DNA of 6,199 nt from Rickettsia typhi (GCA_945902255.1 CAMDMO010000091.1:1-6199); one strand, 5' to 3'. Shown: positions 1 to 6,199, counted from the first letter of the stretch. Notes: generated by a model not told the origin, from the sequence alone. Program-made: numbers and translations.

Positions 1-309
1 ATAGCGGAAATTGCAGCAAATAATAAACAAATTTTAGCCGATAAAAACGCTTTAGAAATATCAGAAAAAACAAAAACAGAAAATAATTTTGATAAAAAAT
101 TATCTTATAAACTAAAATTCGAGCTCGAAAAATTACCGCAAAAAATTGAAAATTTAGAGAAAAAAATTCATGAATTAAGTGAAGAATTAAGCTCCAGCGA
201 AGATAGAAATTCCGCAAATTTAGCGCATATCGCTATGGAAATTGCTAAATTTCAGAAAGAGTTAGATAGGCTAGAGGAAAGATGGCTTGAGTTAGAAAGC
301 ATGAAATAA
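1..309 (+). CDS. uup: ABC-F family ATPase, Uup type (C-terminal 102 codons only)
   Basis: This is the 3' end of an open frame that enters from the left edge and stops at TAA 307-309. The visible 102 residues hold no ATPase motifs, which would lie upstream. They match the C-terminal extension of Uup-type ABC-F proteins: a variable Lys/Asn-rich linker (residues 1-32), the KLSYK motif (33-37), and two heptad-rich charged helices (about 38-66 and 74-100) that would form an antiparallel coiled coil, ending in ERWLELE. In this family the C-terminal coiled coil binds nucleic acid, and the proteins are soluble ATPases acting on ribosomes or branched DNA rather than transporters. The assignment to Uup over other ABC-F members rests on the KLSYK start of the coiled coil and the ERWLELE end. 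The gene converges on the LysR gene with a two-base gap. Confidence 0.8.
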   Translation: MAEIAANNKQILADKNALEISEKTKTENNFDKKLSYKLKFELEKLPQKIENLEKKIHELSEELSSSEDRNSANLAHIAMEIAKFQKELDRLEERWLELESMK

Positions 310-319
310 CTTTATTTCA
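302..319. repeat. AT-rich perfect inverted repeat spanning two convergent stop codons
   Basis: TGAAATAA-CT-TTATTTCA is a perfect inverted repeat with 8-base arms around a 2-base centre. It contains the stop codon of the ABC-F gene (TAA 307-309) and, on the other strand, the stop codon of the LysR gene (312-314). It is the only dyad seen at this convergent junction. As a transcription terminator it would be weak: the stem has one G-C pair per arm, and no long T tract follows directly on either strand. Part of the symmetry comes from the two facing TAA codons. Confidence 0.4.
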
Positions 320-1151
320 AATTCTTTATTACAAACTCTTCAAACGAATTAACCGCCGCATTGTCATTTTTATGTTTAAGCAATGAAAAGTGACTATCTT
401 TAAGTTCTGGCAAAAGATGTGATCTGATGATTTTAATTTCCGGCGGAATAATTGTATGTGGAAAAACCGTAATTCCAAGACCAGCTCTAAGTGCCGCTAT
501 TTTTCCTGCATAACTATTACTAGAAAAAGCCAAGCGCCATTTGATTCTTTTTTTATCAAGTGCAGCTATTGCTTTTTCGCGATAAAGACAGGGCTTTGGG
601 GAAAGAATTAAAGGAATCGCTTCATCTTTTTTTATTAATCTTGAATCTCCCGCCCATTCCAGTTTTTCTGAAAGCAATTCTAATTCGTTATTAAACTCGT
701 GAGGTGGTTTCATTTTAACAACCACCAGATCAAGCTCTTTATGCTTGAATTTTTCATATAAATTAAGAGTCAAATCGCATTCTATATTAAGTAAAATTTT
801 AGGATGTATTTGGGAAAATTCTCGCAAAACATCATAAAGAAACACGCTGGCAAAATCTTCTGGAACGCCAAATTTCACCTCCCCTTTCAGCTCGGGCTCT
901 TTAAAGCAATCTATTGCTTCGCGGTGAAGCGCAAATATCTGCCTTATATATCCTAAAAAAATCTCACCTTCATTAGTTAAAGAAAATATTTTGCCTCTCA
1001 CAAATAGTTGCTTTCCAACAAAATTTTCTAACTTGGCAATTTGCTGACTAACTGCTGATTGAGTTCTGCTAACTTGAATAGCTGCTTTCGTAAAACTTCC
1101 TGTGTCCGCAACCGCGATAAAGCATTGTGCTGATATAGTGTCGATAGCCAT
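312..1151 (-). CDS. LysR-family transcriptional regulator, LrhA-like effector domain, divergent from dabBA
   Basis: This encodes a 279-residue LysR-type regulator, slightly short of the usual ~300. The N-terminal winged helix-turn-helix covers about residues 5-64, with the typical GSFTKAA (18-24) and RTQSAVSQQIAKLE (29-42) recognition region, followed by a linker helix. The periplasmic-binding-protein-like effector domain begins near residue 91. It carries GVPEDFA (95-101), PCLYRE (187-192), a WRLAFSSNS stretch and AGLGITVFP, a pattern I associate with LrhA-like LysR effector domains rather than with CbbR. The ATG at 1151 gives a full-length HTH; the ribosome site before it is weak. The gene is transcribed away from dabB across a 114-bp shared region. 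LysR genes usually regulate their divergent neighbour and repress themselves, so control of the DAB bicarbonate pump is the natural inference. The ligand cannot be read from the sequence. Confidence 0.9.
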   Translation of the reverse strand: MAIDTISAQCFIAVADTGSFTKAAIQVSRTQSAVSQQIAKLENFVGKQLFVRGKIFSLTNEGEIFLGYIRQIFALHREAIDCFKEPELKGEVKFGVPEDFASVFLYDVLREFSQIHPKILLNIECDLTLNLYEKFKHKELDLVVVKMKPPHEFNNELELLSEKLEWAGDSRLIKKDEAIPLILSPKPCLYREKAIAALDKKRIKWRLAFSSNSYAGKIAALRAGLGITVFPHTIIPPEIKIIRSHLLPELKDSHFSLLKHKNDNAAVNSFEEFVIKNLK

Positions 1152-1187
1152 AAGGTTTTCTAATATTAGTTATAAGAATTATGAGTT

Positions 1188-1202
1188 TTACTATTATAGT
1201 AA
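1188..1202. promoter_or_regulatory. Candidate LysR operator, perfect 15-bp palindrome
   Basis: TTACTAT-T-ATAGTAA is a perfect dyad with 7-base arms around one central base. It contains T-N11-A (T1189 to A1201), the general LysR-family box. It is centred at 1195, in the 114-bp region between the divergent lysR-type gene and dabB. It covers the predicted -10 of the regulator gene and the -35 zone of the dabB promoter. That is where a LysR protein would both repress itself and contact polymerase at dabB. A second, smaller dyad, CTAATATTAG (1160-1169), and ATAA-GAA-TTAT (1172-1182) lie closer to the regulator and could be accessory half-sites. Because the region is very AT-rich, chance dyads are a real possibility. 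Confidence 0.55.
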
Positions 1203-1218
1203 GAAAAGCTTATATAAT
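1188..1218 (+). promoter_or_regulatory. Predicted promoter of dabBA, perfect -10 with poor -35
   Basis: A consensus -10 hexamer TATAAT lies at 1213-1218, which would start transcription near 1225 and give a leader of about 40 bases before the dabB ATG at 1266. No good -35 hexamer sits 16-19 bases upstream; that zone is instead occupied by the palindrome at 1188-1202. A perfect -10 with a missing -35 overlapped by a regulator box is the usual design of an activator-dependent promoter. The prediction is from sequence only. Confidence 0.5.
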
Positions 1219-1221
1219 CAA
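1193..1221 (-). promoter_or_regulatory. Predicted promoter of the divergent LysR gene
   Basis: Read on the minus strand there is TTGATT (1221-1216), a 17-base spacer, and TATAAT (1198-1193), a near-consensus sigma-70 promoter. It would start transcription near 1186, about 35 bases before the regulator's ATG at 1151. Its -10 lies inside the palindrome at 1188-1202, so binding there would be expected to shut off the regulator's own transcription. It also overlaps the dabB promoter, whose -10 lies in this promoter's spacer and -35 region, so the two promoters probably compete. Confidence 0.5.
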
Positions 1222-1265
1222 CAATTAATATAAACATTTCTAATAACTAAATTTGGCAAGAAAAT

Positions 1266-2603
1266 ATGGATTCTCTTTTTTATATCGACGGTTTGACAAA
1301 AGTTGTAATTTTCCTAATCACTTTCATCGGCTTAGTTGTGGCACTTTTTGCCAAACAATATCTAAAAGGCGATTATATGTATGGTCGTTTTTTCTTCTCA
1401 CTTCCTCTGATTATTTTATCGGTAATAATAACGGTATCGGCCAACAATATTTTTCTTTTTCTGACTTCTTGGTTTTTAAGTAATGCAATATTGGTTGCGA
1501 TGATGATTCACAAACCAAATTGGAAAGCAGCTTTTGCATCTGGAAAATTAGCAGCAAAAAATTTTCTGATTGGATTTTGCTGCTTAAGCCTTGGACTAAT
1601 TTTGCTCTATCACCAAACAGGTCAAACTTCAATTCAATCTATCCTCGCTTTTGAATATGAAGATCAAACACGGCTAACAATCACTTTGTTGCTAATCTTG
1701 GTTGCGGCAATGACGCAATCAGCAATTTACCCCTTCAACTCTTGGCTAACTAGCTCGCTTAATTCTCCAACTCCAGTATCAGCACTTATGCACGCCGGCC
1801 TGGTAAATGGCGGCGGAATTTTACTGGCACGCTTTGCGCCGCTTTATCTTAACTCGCCAAAAATTTTAACTCTCATTTTTGTCATCGGAATTTCGACGGC
1901 GCTGATTGGAACATTTTGGAAGTTAATACAAAGCAATGTCAAAAGCATGCTCGCTTGCTCAACGATTGGCCAAATGGGATTCATGATTGCGCAATGCGGT
2001 CTGGGTTTATTTCCTGCGGCAGTGGCGCACTTATTTTGGCACGGCTGCTTTAAATCTTATCTCTTTTTAACATCAGGCTCGGCAGCGCAAGAAAAGAAGT
2101 TTAATCTCGAATATCCGCCAAAATTAACTTCCTTCGCATCGGCTTTAATTTGTGGAATATTTGGGATTTTAGCTTTCTCAATAATCGCAAACAAAACCCT
2201 TTTTTCACTTGATAGCAACTTGGTCTTGATCGTTGCGGCTTTTATTGCGGCAACTCACTTTGCCCTAAATCTTTTAAGAGAAAAGCCACTAAAGAATTTG
2301 GTAATAGCAATAATTTTAACCTCGACTTTCGGGGCTTTGTATGGAAGTAGCATTCACATCATTGAATCTCAATTGTCGCTCAAGTACCTCTATCATCCAC
2401 AGGCTCTGAATTTTTTTCACATAGCTGTAATTTGCATCTTTATCTCGCTTTGGTTGGGAAGGCTGTTTTTACAAAATCCTAAGAAAGAGAAGCATCGCCT
2501 GATGGCGATTCACTACATAAAAATGATTTATGTCAAAGCGCTAAATGCCAGCCAGCCAGTTTCAAACACTATTACAGCTAATCGTAATCAATATAAATCA
2601 TAG
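1266..2603 (+). CDS. dabB: DabB, membrane ion-conducting subunit of DAB inorganic-carbon pump
   Basis: This encodes a 445-residue, very hydrophobic protein with about 12-13 predicted membrane helices, belonging to the NuoL/MrpA-like proton-conducting family (Proton_antipo_M). Family signatures are SPTPVSALMHAGLVNGGG (167 onward, His176), the polar stretch KLIQSNVKSMLACSTIGQMG (219-238, Lys219 and Lys226), and AHLFWHGCFK (254-263, His255, His259, Lys263). These charged residues within membrane helices are those used for ion translocation in the family. It is shorter than NuoL (~610) and stands alone with DabA rather than among nuo or mrp genes, which identifies it as DabB. With DabA it would use the proton or sodium gradient to drive CO2 hydration in one direction, building up cytoplasmic bicarbonate. 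ATG 1266 is the first start, with only a weak ribosome site (GGCAAG) upstream. The stop TAG overlaps the dabA ribosome-binding site, pointing to coupled translation. Confidence 0.92.
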   Translation: MDSLFYIDGLTKVVIFLITFIGLVVALFAKQYLKGDYMYGRFFFSLPLIILSVIITVSANNIFLFLTSWFLSNAILVAMMIHKPNWKAAFASGKLAAKNFLIGFCCLSLGLILLYHQTGQTSIQSILAFEYEDQTRLTITLLLILVAAMTQSAIYPFNSWLTSSLNSPTPVSALMHAGLVNGGGILLARFAPLYLNSPKILTLIFVIGISTALIGTFWKLIQSNVKSMLACSTIGQMGFMIAQCGLGLFPAAVAHLFWHGCFKSYLFLTSGSAAQEKKFNLEYPPKLTSFASALICGIFGILAFSIIANKTLFSLDSNLVLIVAAFIAATHFALNLLREKPLKNLVIAIILTSTFGALYGSSIHIIESQLSLKYLYHPQALNFFHIAVICIFISLWLGRLFLQNPKKEKHRLMAIHYIKMIYVKALNASQPVSNTITANRNQYKS

Positions 2604-2607
2604 GGGA
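2602..2607 (+). promoter_or_regulatory. Ribosome-binding site that fixes the dabA start
   Basis: AGGGGA overlaps the last two bases of the dabB stop codon (TAG 2601-2603), with its G run ending four bases before ATG 2611. It is the strongest Shine-Dalgarno-like sequence before any plus-strand gene in the window. It argues for the start at 2611 rather than the in-frame ATG at 2545 inside dabB. The stop-codon overlap suggests that ribosomes finishing dabB help load dabA. Confidence 0.8.
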
Positions 2608-2610
2608 AAT

Positions 2611-4827
2611 ATGACAAATTCGCTTCAAATGAAAAAACAGAATCATCAAGAAAATCACGAAATTGAAAATCTCTCAAAAGCTGCTTGGAGCAAGATGGCG
2701 CCGTTTTGGCCGCTAGAAAATCTTATCGCCTGCAACCCGCTGCAAGGATTTGAGAATTTGCCTTTTGAAGAAGCTTTAAAAAAAGCCTCAACTCATTTCG
2801 AGCAATCAAATTTACCCGAAGAAATCGAAGAAATAAATCGTCAAACCATTAAATGGTGTCAGGCCTTCTTTGACCAAGGTCAATCAACAATCAAAATGCC
2901 AAATCGCCATTTGGGATTTTATCAATCTTGGCTGCAGCTTGCTCAATTTGATGATAAGATACACAAAAATTCTGCTGACAGAATTAATGAAATAAACTCA
3001 ATGCCGCTTTCACCAAAAGAGGCAATAATTGAATGTTTAGAAAGATTAAAAATATCAAAAAACGAGCAAGAAAAATTTCTAACTCTGGTGCTAACAACTC
3101 TTCCTGGCTGGGCGTCTTATGTGAAATATCTTGGGGAGTGGAAATGCGAAGAAGCAGAATTTAACAATAACCAAATTGACTATCTGGCCATAAGATTAGC
3201 GATCACTCTTTTGATTTGGGGTGATGCAAAGTCTTTGCTTTTATGGCATCAAAATATCGCGCCACAACAAAAGCCAGGAATACAAATGCTGGCAATTAAT
3301 AAAAATGAAAAAATTTACCAAAAAGATTTAGTTCAAAAGCTGCTGATCTCGTCAAAATCTAAATCAGAAGAAAATATAAAAACTCCCGATGCGCAATTTG
3401 TTTTCTGTATCGATGTTCGCTCCGAGCCAATGCGCCGCGCTTTAGAATCAAAAGGAAATTATGAAACTTTTGGATTTGCTGGTTTTTTTGGAATTGCCGC
3501 AACAATAGAAAATCAAATTAGCAAAGAATCTTATTCTTCTTGCCCAGTTTTGCTAAAACCAAAACATAAAATAGTTGAACAATCTTCATTTTCGGAATTG
3601 GAGTTACAAAAAGAAATTGAGAGATTCAAAAAATTTGGCATCGTAAAAAAATTCTATCAATCGCTTAAATATGGATTCACGACGCCATTTGTTCTAGCTG
3701 AAGCAATTGGAGTGTGGAGCGGTGGCTGGATGGCTTTTCACAGCGTTGCGCCAAAATCGGCAAATAAAGTAAAGAAAAAATTAAATAATCACAACGGGCG
3801 CGGTTCCAAAACCGTTCCTTTTCTTGAAGGTTTAAGTTTGGAAGATCAGTTAGCTTCCGCGAAGGGCGCTTTAGCAACAATGGGGCTTACTTCTAATTTT
3901 GCTCCAATTGTTGTTTTATGCGGACATGGAAGTACGACAGAAAATAATGCTTACGCTACAGCTCTTGATTGTGGAGCTTGTGGTGGTCGTCACGGCGGAA
4001 GTAATGCAAAAATATTAGCTGCGATTTTGAATAATAAAGAGGTGCGCAAAGGATTGGAGAATCATTCAATATTTATTCCTGCCCAAACAAAATTCATCGC
4101 AGCACAGCACAACACAACAACTGATCATATTGAGTTGCACGCTGAAGAAAAAACTTTGGATTTAGAAAAATTAAAACTCGATTTAAAAGCGGCACAAAAA
4201 ATAAACAGCAAATGGCGCTCAAATAAAATGGGGCATAGTGTTTCTGAAGAAGAATCTGTCAGCCACGTTGAAAAGCGCAGTGTAAATTGGGCCGAAACTC
4301 GCCCAGAGTGGGGCTTGGCTCGCAACGCCTCCTTCATTGTTGCCAAACGCGATTTGACAAAAAATATCGATCTTGATGGACGCTCATTCCTACATTCTTA
4401 CGACTGGCAGCAAGATGAGGATGGAAGCGCTCTAAATTTAATTTTAACCGCACCAATGGTTGTTGCGCAGTGGATTAACAGCCAATATTTATTTTCAACA
4501 ATAAATAATGTTTCCTATGGAAGCGGCAGTAAAATAACTCAAAATATTGTCGGAAAAATTGGTGTGATGCAAGGAAATGGCAGCGATTTAATGCATGGAC
4601 TTCCTCTGCAATCACTTTTTAGCAAAGATACTCAAGCTTATCATCAACCATTGAGATTAACTACAATTGTTCACGCCCCAAAAAAATTGATTGATAACAC
4701 AATATATAAAAATAAAATTTTGCAAAAACTATTTGGCAATAGTTGGGTTCATATTTTTTGCTTAGACCCAATAAGCAGTAAGGTTTATTCACTTACAAGA
4801 AACTTAACCTGGAAAGAATATCAATAA
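2611..4827 (+). CDS. dabA: DabA, zinc-dependent carbonic-anhydrase-like subunit of DAB inorganic-carbon pump
   Basis: This encodes a 738-residue soluble protein of the DabA family (DUF2309, Pfam PF10070), the cytoplasmic catalytic partner of DabB. The family converts CO2 to bicarbonate with a beta-carbonic-anhydrase-like zinc site but works only when bound to the ion-conducting subunit. Visible signatures are WPLENLIACNPLQGF (33-47), FCIDVRSE (265-272, zinc ligands Cys266 and Asp268, plus Arg270), LCGHGSTTENN (436-446, His439), DCGACGGRHGG (453-463, Cys454), GRSFLHSYD (590-598), TAPMVV (613-618) and GLPLQS (663-668). The spacings Cys-2-Asp-171-His-15-Cys equal those I recall for Halothiobacillus DabA2 (C351, D353, H524, C539), so the active site appears intact. 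The constant offset of 85 places the length difference from that protein before the first zinc ligand. The ATG at 2611 follows AGGGGA; an ATG at 2545 would add 22 unconserved residues overlapping dabB. No terminator follows. Confidence 0.95.
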   Translation: MTNSLQMKKQNHQENHEIENLSKAAWSKMAPFWPLENLIACNPLQGFENLPFEEALKKASTHFEQSNLPEEIEEINRQTIKWCQAFFDQGQSTIKMPNRHLGFYQSWLQLAQFDDKIHKNSADRINEINSMPLSPKEAIIECLERLKISKNEQEKFLTLVLTTLPGWASYVKYLGEWKCEEAEFNNNQIDYLAIRLAITLLIWGDAKSLLLWHQNIAPQQKPGIQMLAINKNEKIYQKDLVQKLLISSKSKSEENIKTPDAQFVFCIDVRSEPMRRALESKGNYETFGFAGFFGIAATIENQISKESYSSCPVLLKPKHKIVEQSSFSELELQKEIERFKKFGIVKKFYQSLKYGFTTPFVLAEAIGVWSGGWMAFHSVAPKSANKVKKKLNNHNGRGSKTVPFLEGLSLEDQLASAKGALATMGLTSNFAPIVVLCGHGSTTENNAYATALDCGACGGRHGGSNAKILAAILNNKEVRKGLENHSIFIPAQTKFIAAQHNTTTDHIELHAEEKTLDLEKLKLDLKAAQKINSKWRSNKMGHSVSEEESVSHVEKRSVNWAETRPEWGLARNASFIVAKRDLTKNIDLDGRSFLHSYDWQQDEDGSALNLILTAPMVVAQWINSQYLFSTINNVSYGSGSKITQNIVGKIGVMQGNGSDLMHGLPLQSLFSKDTQAYHQPLRLTTIVHAPKKLIDNTIYKNKILQKLFGNSWVHIFCLDPISSKVYSLTRNLTWKEYQ

Positions 4828-4840
4828 CAAATAGACCAAA

Positions 4841-6199
4841 ATGACCAAAGTTAGTTCAGTAAAATTTAGTGAAAATGGCAACGACAAAACTGAAAATCTA
4901 AAAATTTTACCATTCATAAAAAAGATTCTTTTTACTGAATCTTCATTTTTTTGGATGAGTGCAGTTTACGGACTTGCGATCAGCTTTCTTTCGCTTGCAG
5001 TTCCGCTCTCTGTGCAATTTCTAATCAACTCCGTCTCATTTACAGCATTAATTCGCCCAACCTTTGTTTTGGGGGCTGTGCTATTAGTTTTACTGATTTT
5101 TTGGGCCACTTTAAACGCTCTGCAATTTTTTGTGACTGAAATTTTTCAGTCGAGATTTTTTGCCAGAATTACTTCTGAAGTGACGATTTTACTTTTAAAA
5201 TCAAAGCAGCAAAACCCAGAAAAAAGAGAAATTGTAAACCGCTTCTTTGAAACAATTACGATCCAAAAAACCATTCCAAAATTTTTAACAAAAACCCTCT
5301 CCACAATTTTACAAGGTGCGGTTGGCTTGATTGTGGTTAGTTTTTATCATCCAGTATTTTTTCTTTTTAGTTTAGCAATTGTGATTTCTTTATGGTTAAC
5401 TTGGTCACGCTTTTACAAAAAAGCTGTTATTAACTCATTTGCCAAAAGTCAGGCCAAATATGATATTGTTAAATGTTTTGAAGAGATCGAAGAAAATAGC
5501 GCTTCTGCCAATTATGATATTGAGCAAAAAATTAATTCTCTTACCGGAAATTATTTACAAGACCGCAAATCGCGTTTCAGAAGCTTATTTTCTCAAGTGA
5601 TTTTATTGCTTACGCTTTATGCAGTTGCCAGCGTCTCACTTCTTGTAATTGGTGGTTGGCTTGTTTTGAAAGGCCAGTTAACCATTGGTCAATTGGTTGC
5701 AGCAGAATTAATTTTATCAGCTCTGCTTTACAATTTTTCACAACTTGGTCGCGATTTAGAAAATTTTTACGACCTCGCCGCTTCATGTCAAAAATTGTCA
5801 AAATTTTATAATTTCTCTATTGAGAAAAAAGATTTTGAGCCATTCACAAACTTTAATAATATCAACACTCCAAAACCTCTAAAAGTTTTACCAAAAATCA
5901 TTTTGGTTTTTTTAAGCTTAACAATTTTAATTTTAACGCCATGGCAGCAAACCTCTAAAGGTTTTGGACATATTATTGCAAGCGATCCAAATCACCGCGC
6001 TCAAAATATCAGTGCGCCAATTAATGGTCGAATTAAGAAGTGGTATGTAAAAGACGGATCTGTTGTTAAAAAAGACGATAAATTAGTTGAAATTGTTGAT
6101 AATGATCCACTGATTTTAGAAAGAATAAAATCGGAACGCGACGCTAAGAAGCGCAAATTTCAGGTAAGTCAAATTGCTTCTCAAACCTCTAAACTAAAC
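4841..6199 (+). CDS. Fusion of ABC-exporter transmembrane domain and HlyD-like adaptor domain, no ATPase domain seen (3' end outside window)
   Basis: An uninterrupted frame of 453 codons runs to the window edge. Residues 1-35 are polar and cytoplasmic. Residues ~37-330 form a type-1 ABC exporter membrane domain: helices at about 37-60, 73-98, 152-169, 171-188, 261-282 and 289-308, long cytoplasmic loops between helices 2-3 and 4-5, and the typical end GGWLVLKGQLTIGQLVAAEL (271-290). The ATPase domain expected from about 340 is absent. Instead a seventh helix (348-367) precedes a HlyD-like biotinyl-lipoyl module: SAPINGRI (401-408), KDGSVVKKDDKLVEIVDNDP (414-433), then charged coiled coil from about 434. 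The order implies a membrane channel anchoring its own periplasmic adaptor arm, with ATP hydrolysis supplied by another protein or lost. ATG 4841 is the first start after an in-frame TAG (4832-4834), 13 bases after dabA, with no clear ribosome site, so it is probably cotranscribed with dabA. The substrate is unknown. Confidence 0.8.
   Translation, partial: MTKVSSVKFSENGNDKTENLKILPFIKKILFTESSFFWMSAVYGLAISFLSLAVPLSVQFLINSVSFTALIRPTFVLGAVLLVLLIFWATLNALQFFVTEIFQSRFFARITSEVTILLLKSKQQNPEKREIVNRFFETITIQKTIPKFLTKTLSTILQGAVGLIVVSFYHPVFFLFSLAIVISLWLTWSRFYKKAVINSFAKSQAKYDIVKCFEEIEENSASANYDIEQKINSLTGNYLQDRKSRFRSLFSQVILLLTLYAVASVSLLVIGGWLVLKGQLTIGQLVAAELILSALLYNFSQLGRDLENFYDLAASCQKLSKFYNFSIEKKDFEPFTNFNNINTPKPLKVLPKIILVFLSLTILILTPWQQTSKGFGHIIASDPNHRAQNISAPINGRIKKWYVKDGSVVKKDDKLVEIVDNDPLILERIKSERDAKKRKFQVSQIASQTSKLN

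Noticed and set aside
1253..1483. Small plus-strand open frame of 76 codons overlapping the start of dabB
   Set aside because: It lies out of frame over the dabB 5' end, has no recognisable motif and is explained as a shadow of dabB.
1411..1632. Minus-strand open frame within dabB
   Set aside because: It is antisense to well-conserved dabB sequence and its translation has no family features.
1266..2603. NADH dehydrogenase subunit 5 (NuoL) or Mrp antiporter subunit
   Set aside because: The membrane fold is shared, but the protein is shorter than NuoL, no nuo or mrp genes adjoin, and it is directly followed by dabA. That makes DabB the correct call.
3677..3880. Minus-strand open frame within dabA
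   Set aside because: It is antisense to conserved DabA sequence, with no motif or ribosome site to support it.
4125..4346. Minus-strand open frame within dabA
   Set aside because: Same situation: an antisense shadow of a confidently identified gene.
4828..4840. Terminator between dabA and the fusion gene
   Set aside because: The 13-base gap has no inverted repeat and no T tract, so it cannot hold an intrinsic terminator.
4951..5139. Plus-strand 62-codon frame within the fusion gene
   Set aside because: It is in a different frame from the continuous 453-codon frame, whose translation gives clear ABC membrane-domain helices over the same bases.
5610..5801. Minus-strand 63-codon frame within the fusion gene
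   Set aside because: It is antisense to the helix 5-6 region of the exporter domain, and its product has no recognisable features.
5800..5960. Frameshift or gene boundary between the exporter part and the HlyD part
   Set aside because: The frame is continuous with no stop, and the junction reads as a plausible linker into a membrane helix. No internal ATG with a ribosome site was seen that would begin a separate HlyD gene. An assembly error cannot be excluded from sequence alone.

Overview
The window is AT-rich throughout, tightly packed and consistent with a Gram-negative bacterium. A membrane-fusion (HlyD-type) adaptor module only makes sense in a cell with an outer membrane. The low GC, the Uup-type ABC-F tail and the LrhA-like LysR regulator suggest a proteobacterium, perhaps an AT-rich alpha- or gammaproteobacterium. 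The lineage is inferred from general appearance only. No rRNA, tRNA, CRISPR array, insertion sequence or convincing intrinsic terminator was seen.

Layout. Positions 1-309 hold the last 102 codons of an ABC-F ATPase (Uup type). Its stop codon lies only two bases from the stop of a convergent LysR-family regulator (312-1151, minus strand). A 114-bp divergent intergenic region (1152-1265) separates the regulator from a plus-strand gene run. This run is dabB (1266-2603), dabA (2611-4827) and a gene that starts 13 bases after dabA and leaves the window at 6199.

Function. dabB and dabA encode the two subunits of a DAB ('DABs accumulate bicarbonate') inorganic-carbon pump. DabB is a NuoL/Mrp-like ion-conducting membrane subunit. 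DabA is a cytoplasmic, beta-carbonic-anhydrase-like zinc subunit. All four zinc ligands can be placed in DabA, with the same mutual spacing as in the characterised Halothiobacillus protein. The pair is therefore probably active, converting CO2 to bicarbonate in one direction, driven by the ion gradient. The regulator probably controls it. The shared intergenic region carries a perfect 15-bp palindrome (TTACTAT-T-ATAGTAA, 1188-1202) fitting the LysR T-N11-A rule. It covers the predicted -10 of the regulator's own promoter and the -35 zone of the dabB promoter.

The most unusual item is the last gene. Its first ~330 residues form a six-helix ABC-exporter transmembrane domain. Where the ATPase domain should begin, there is instead a seventh membrane helix and a HlyD-like biotinyl-lipoyl/barrel-sandwich module leading into a coiled coil. 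This exporter-adaptor fusion lacks an ATPase domain at the usual place and sits immediately downstream of a bicarbonate pump. I did not recognise it as a named system.
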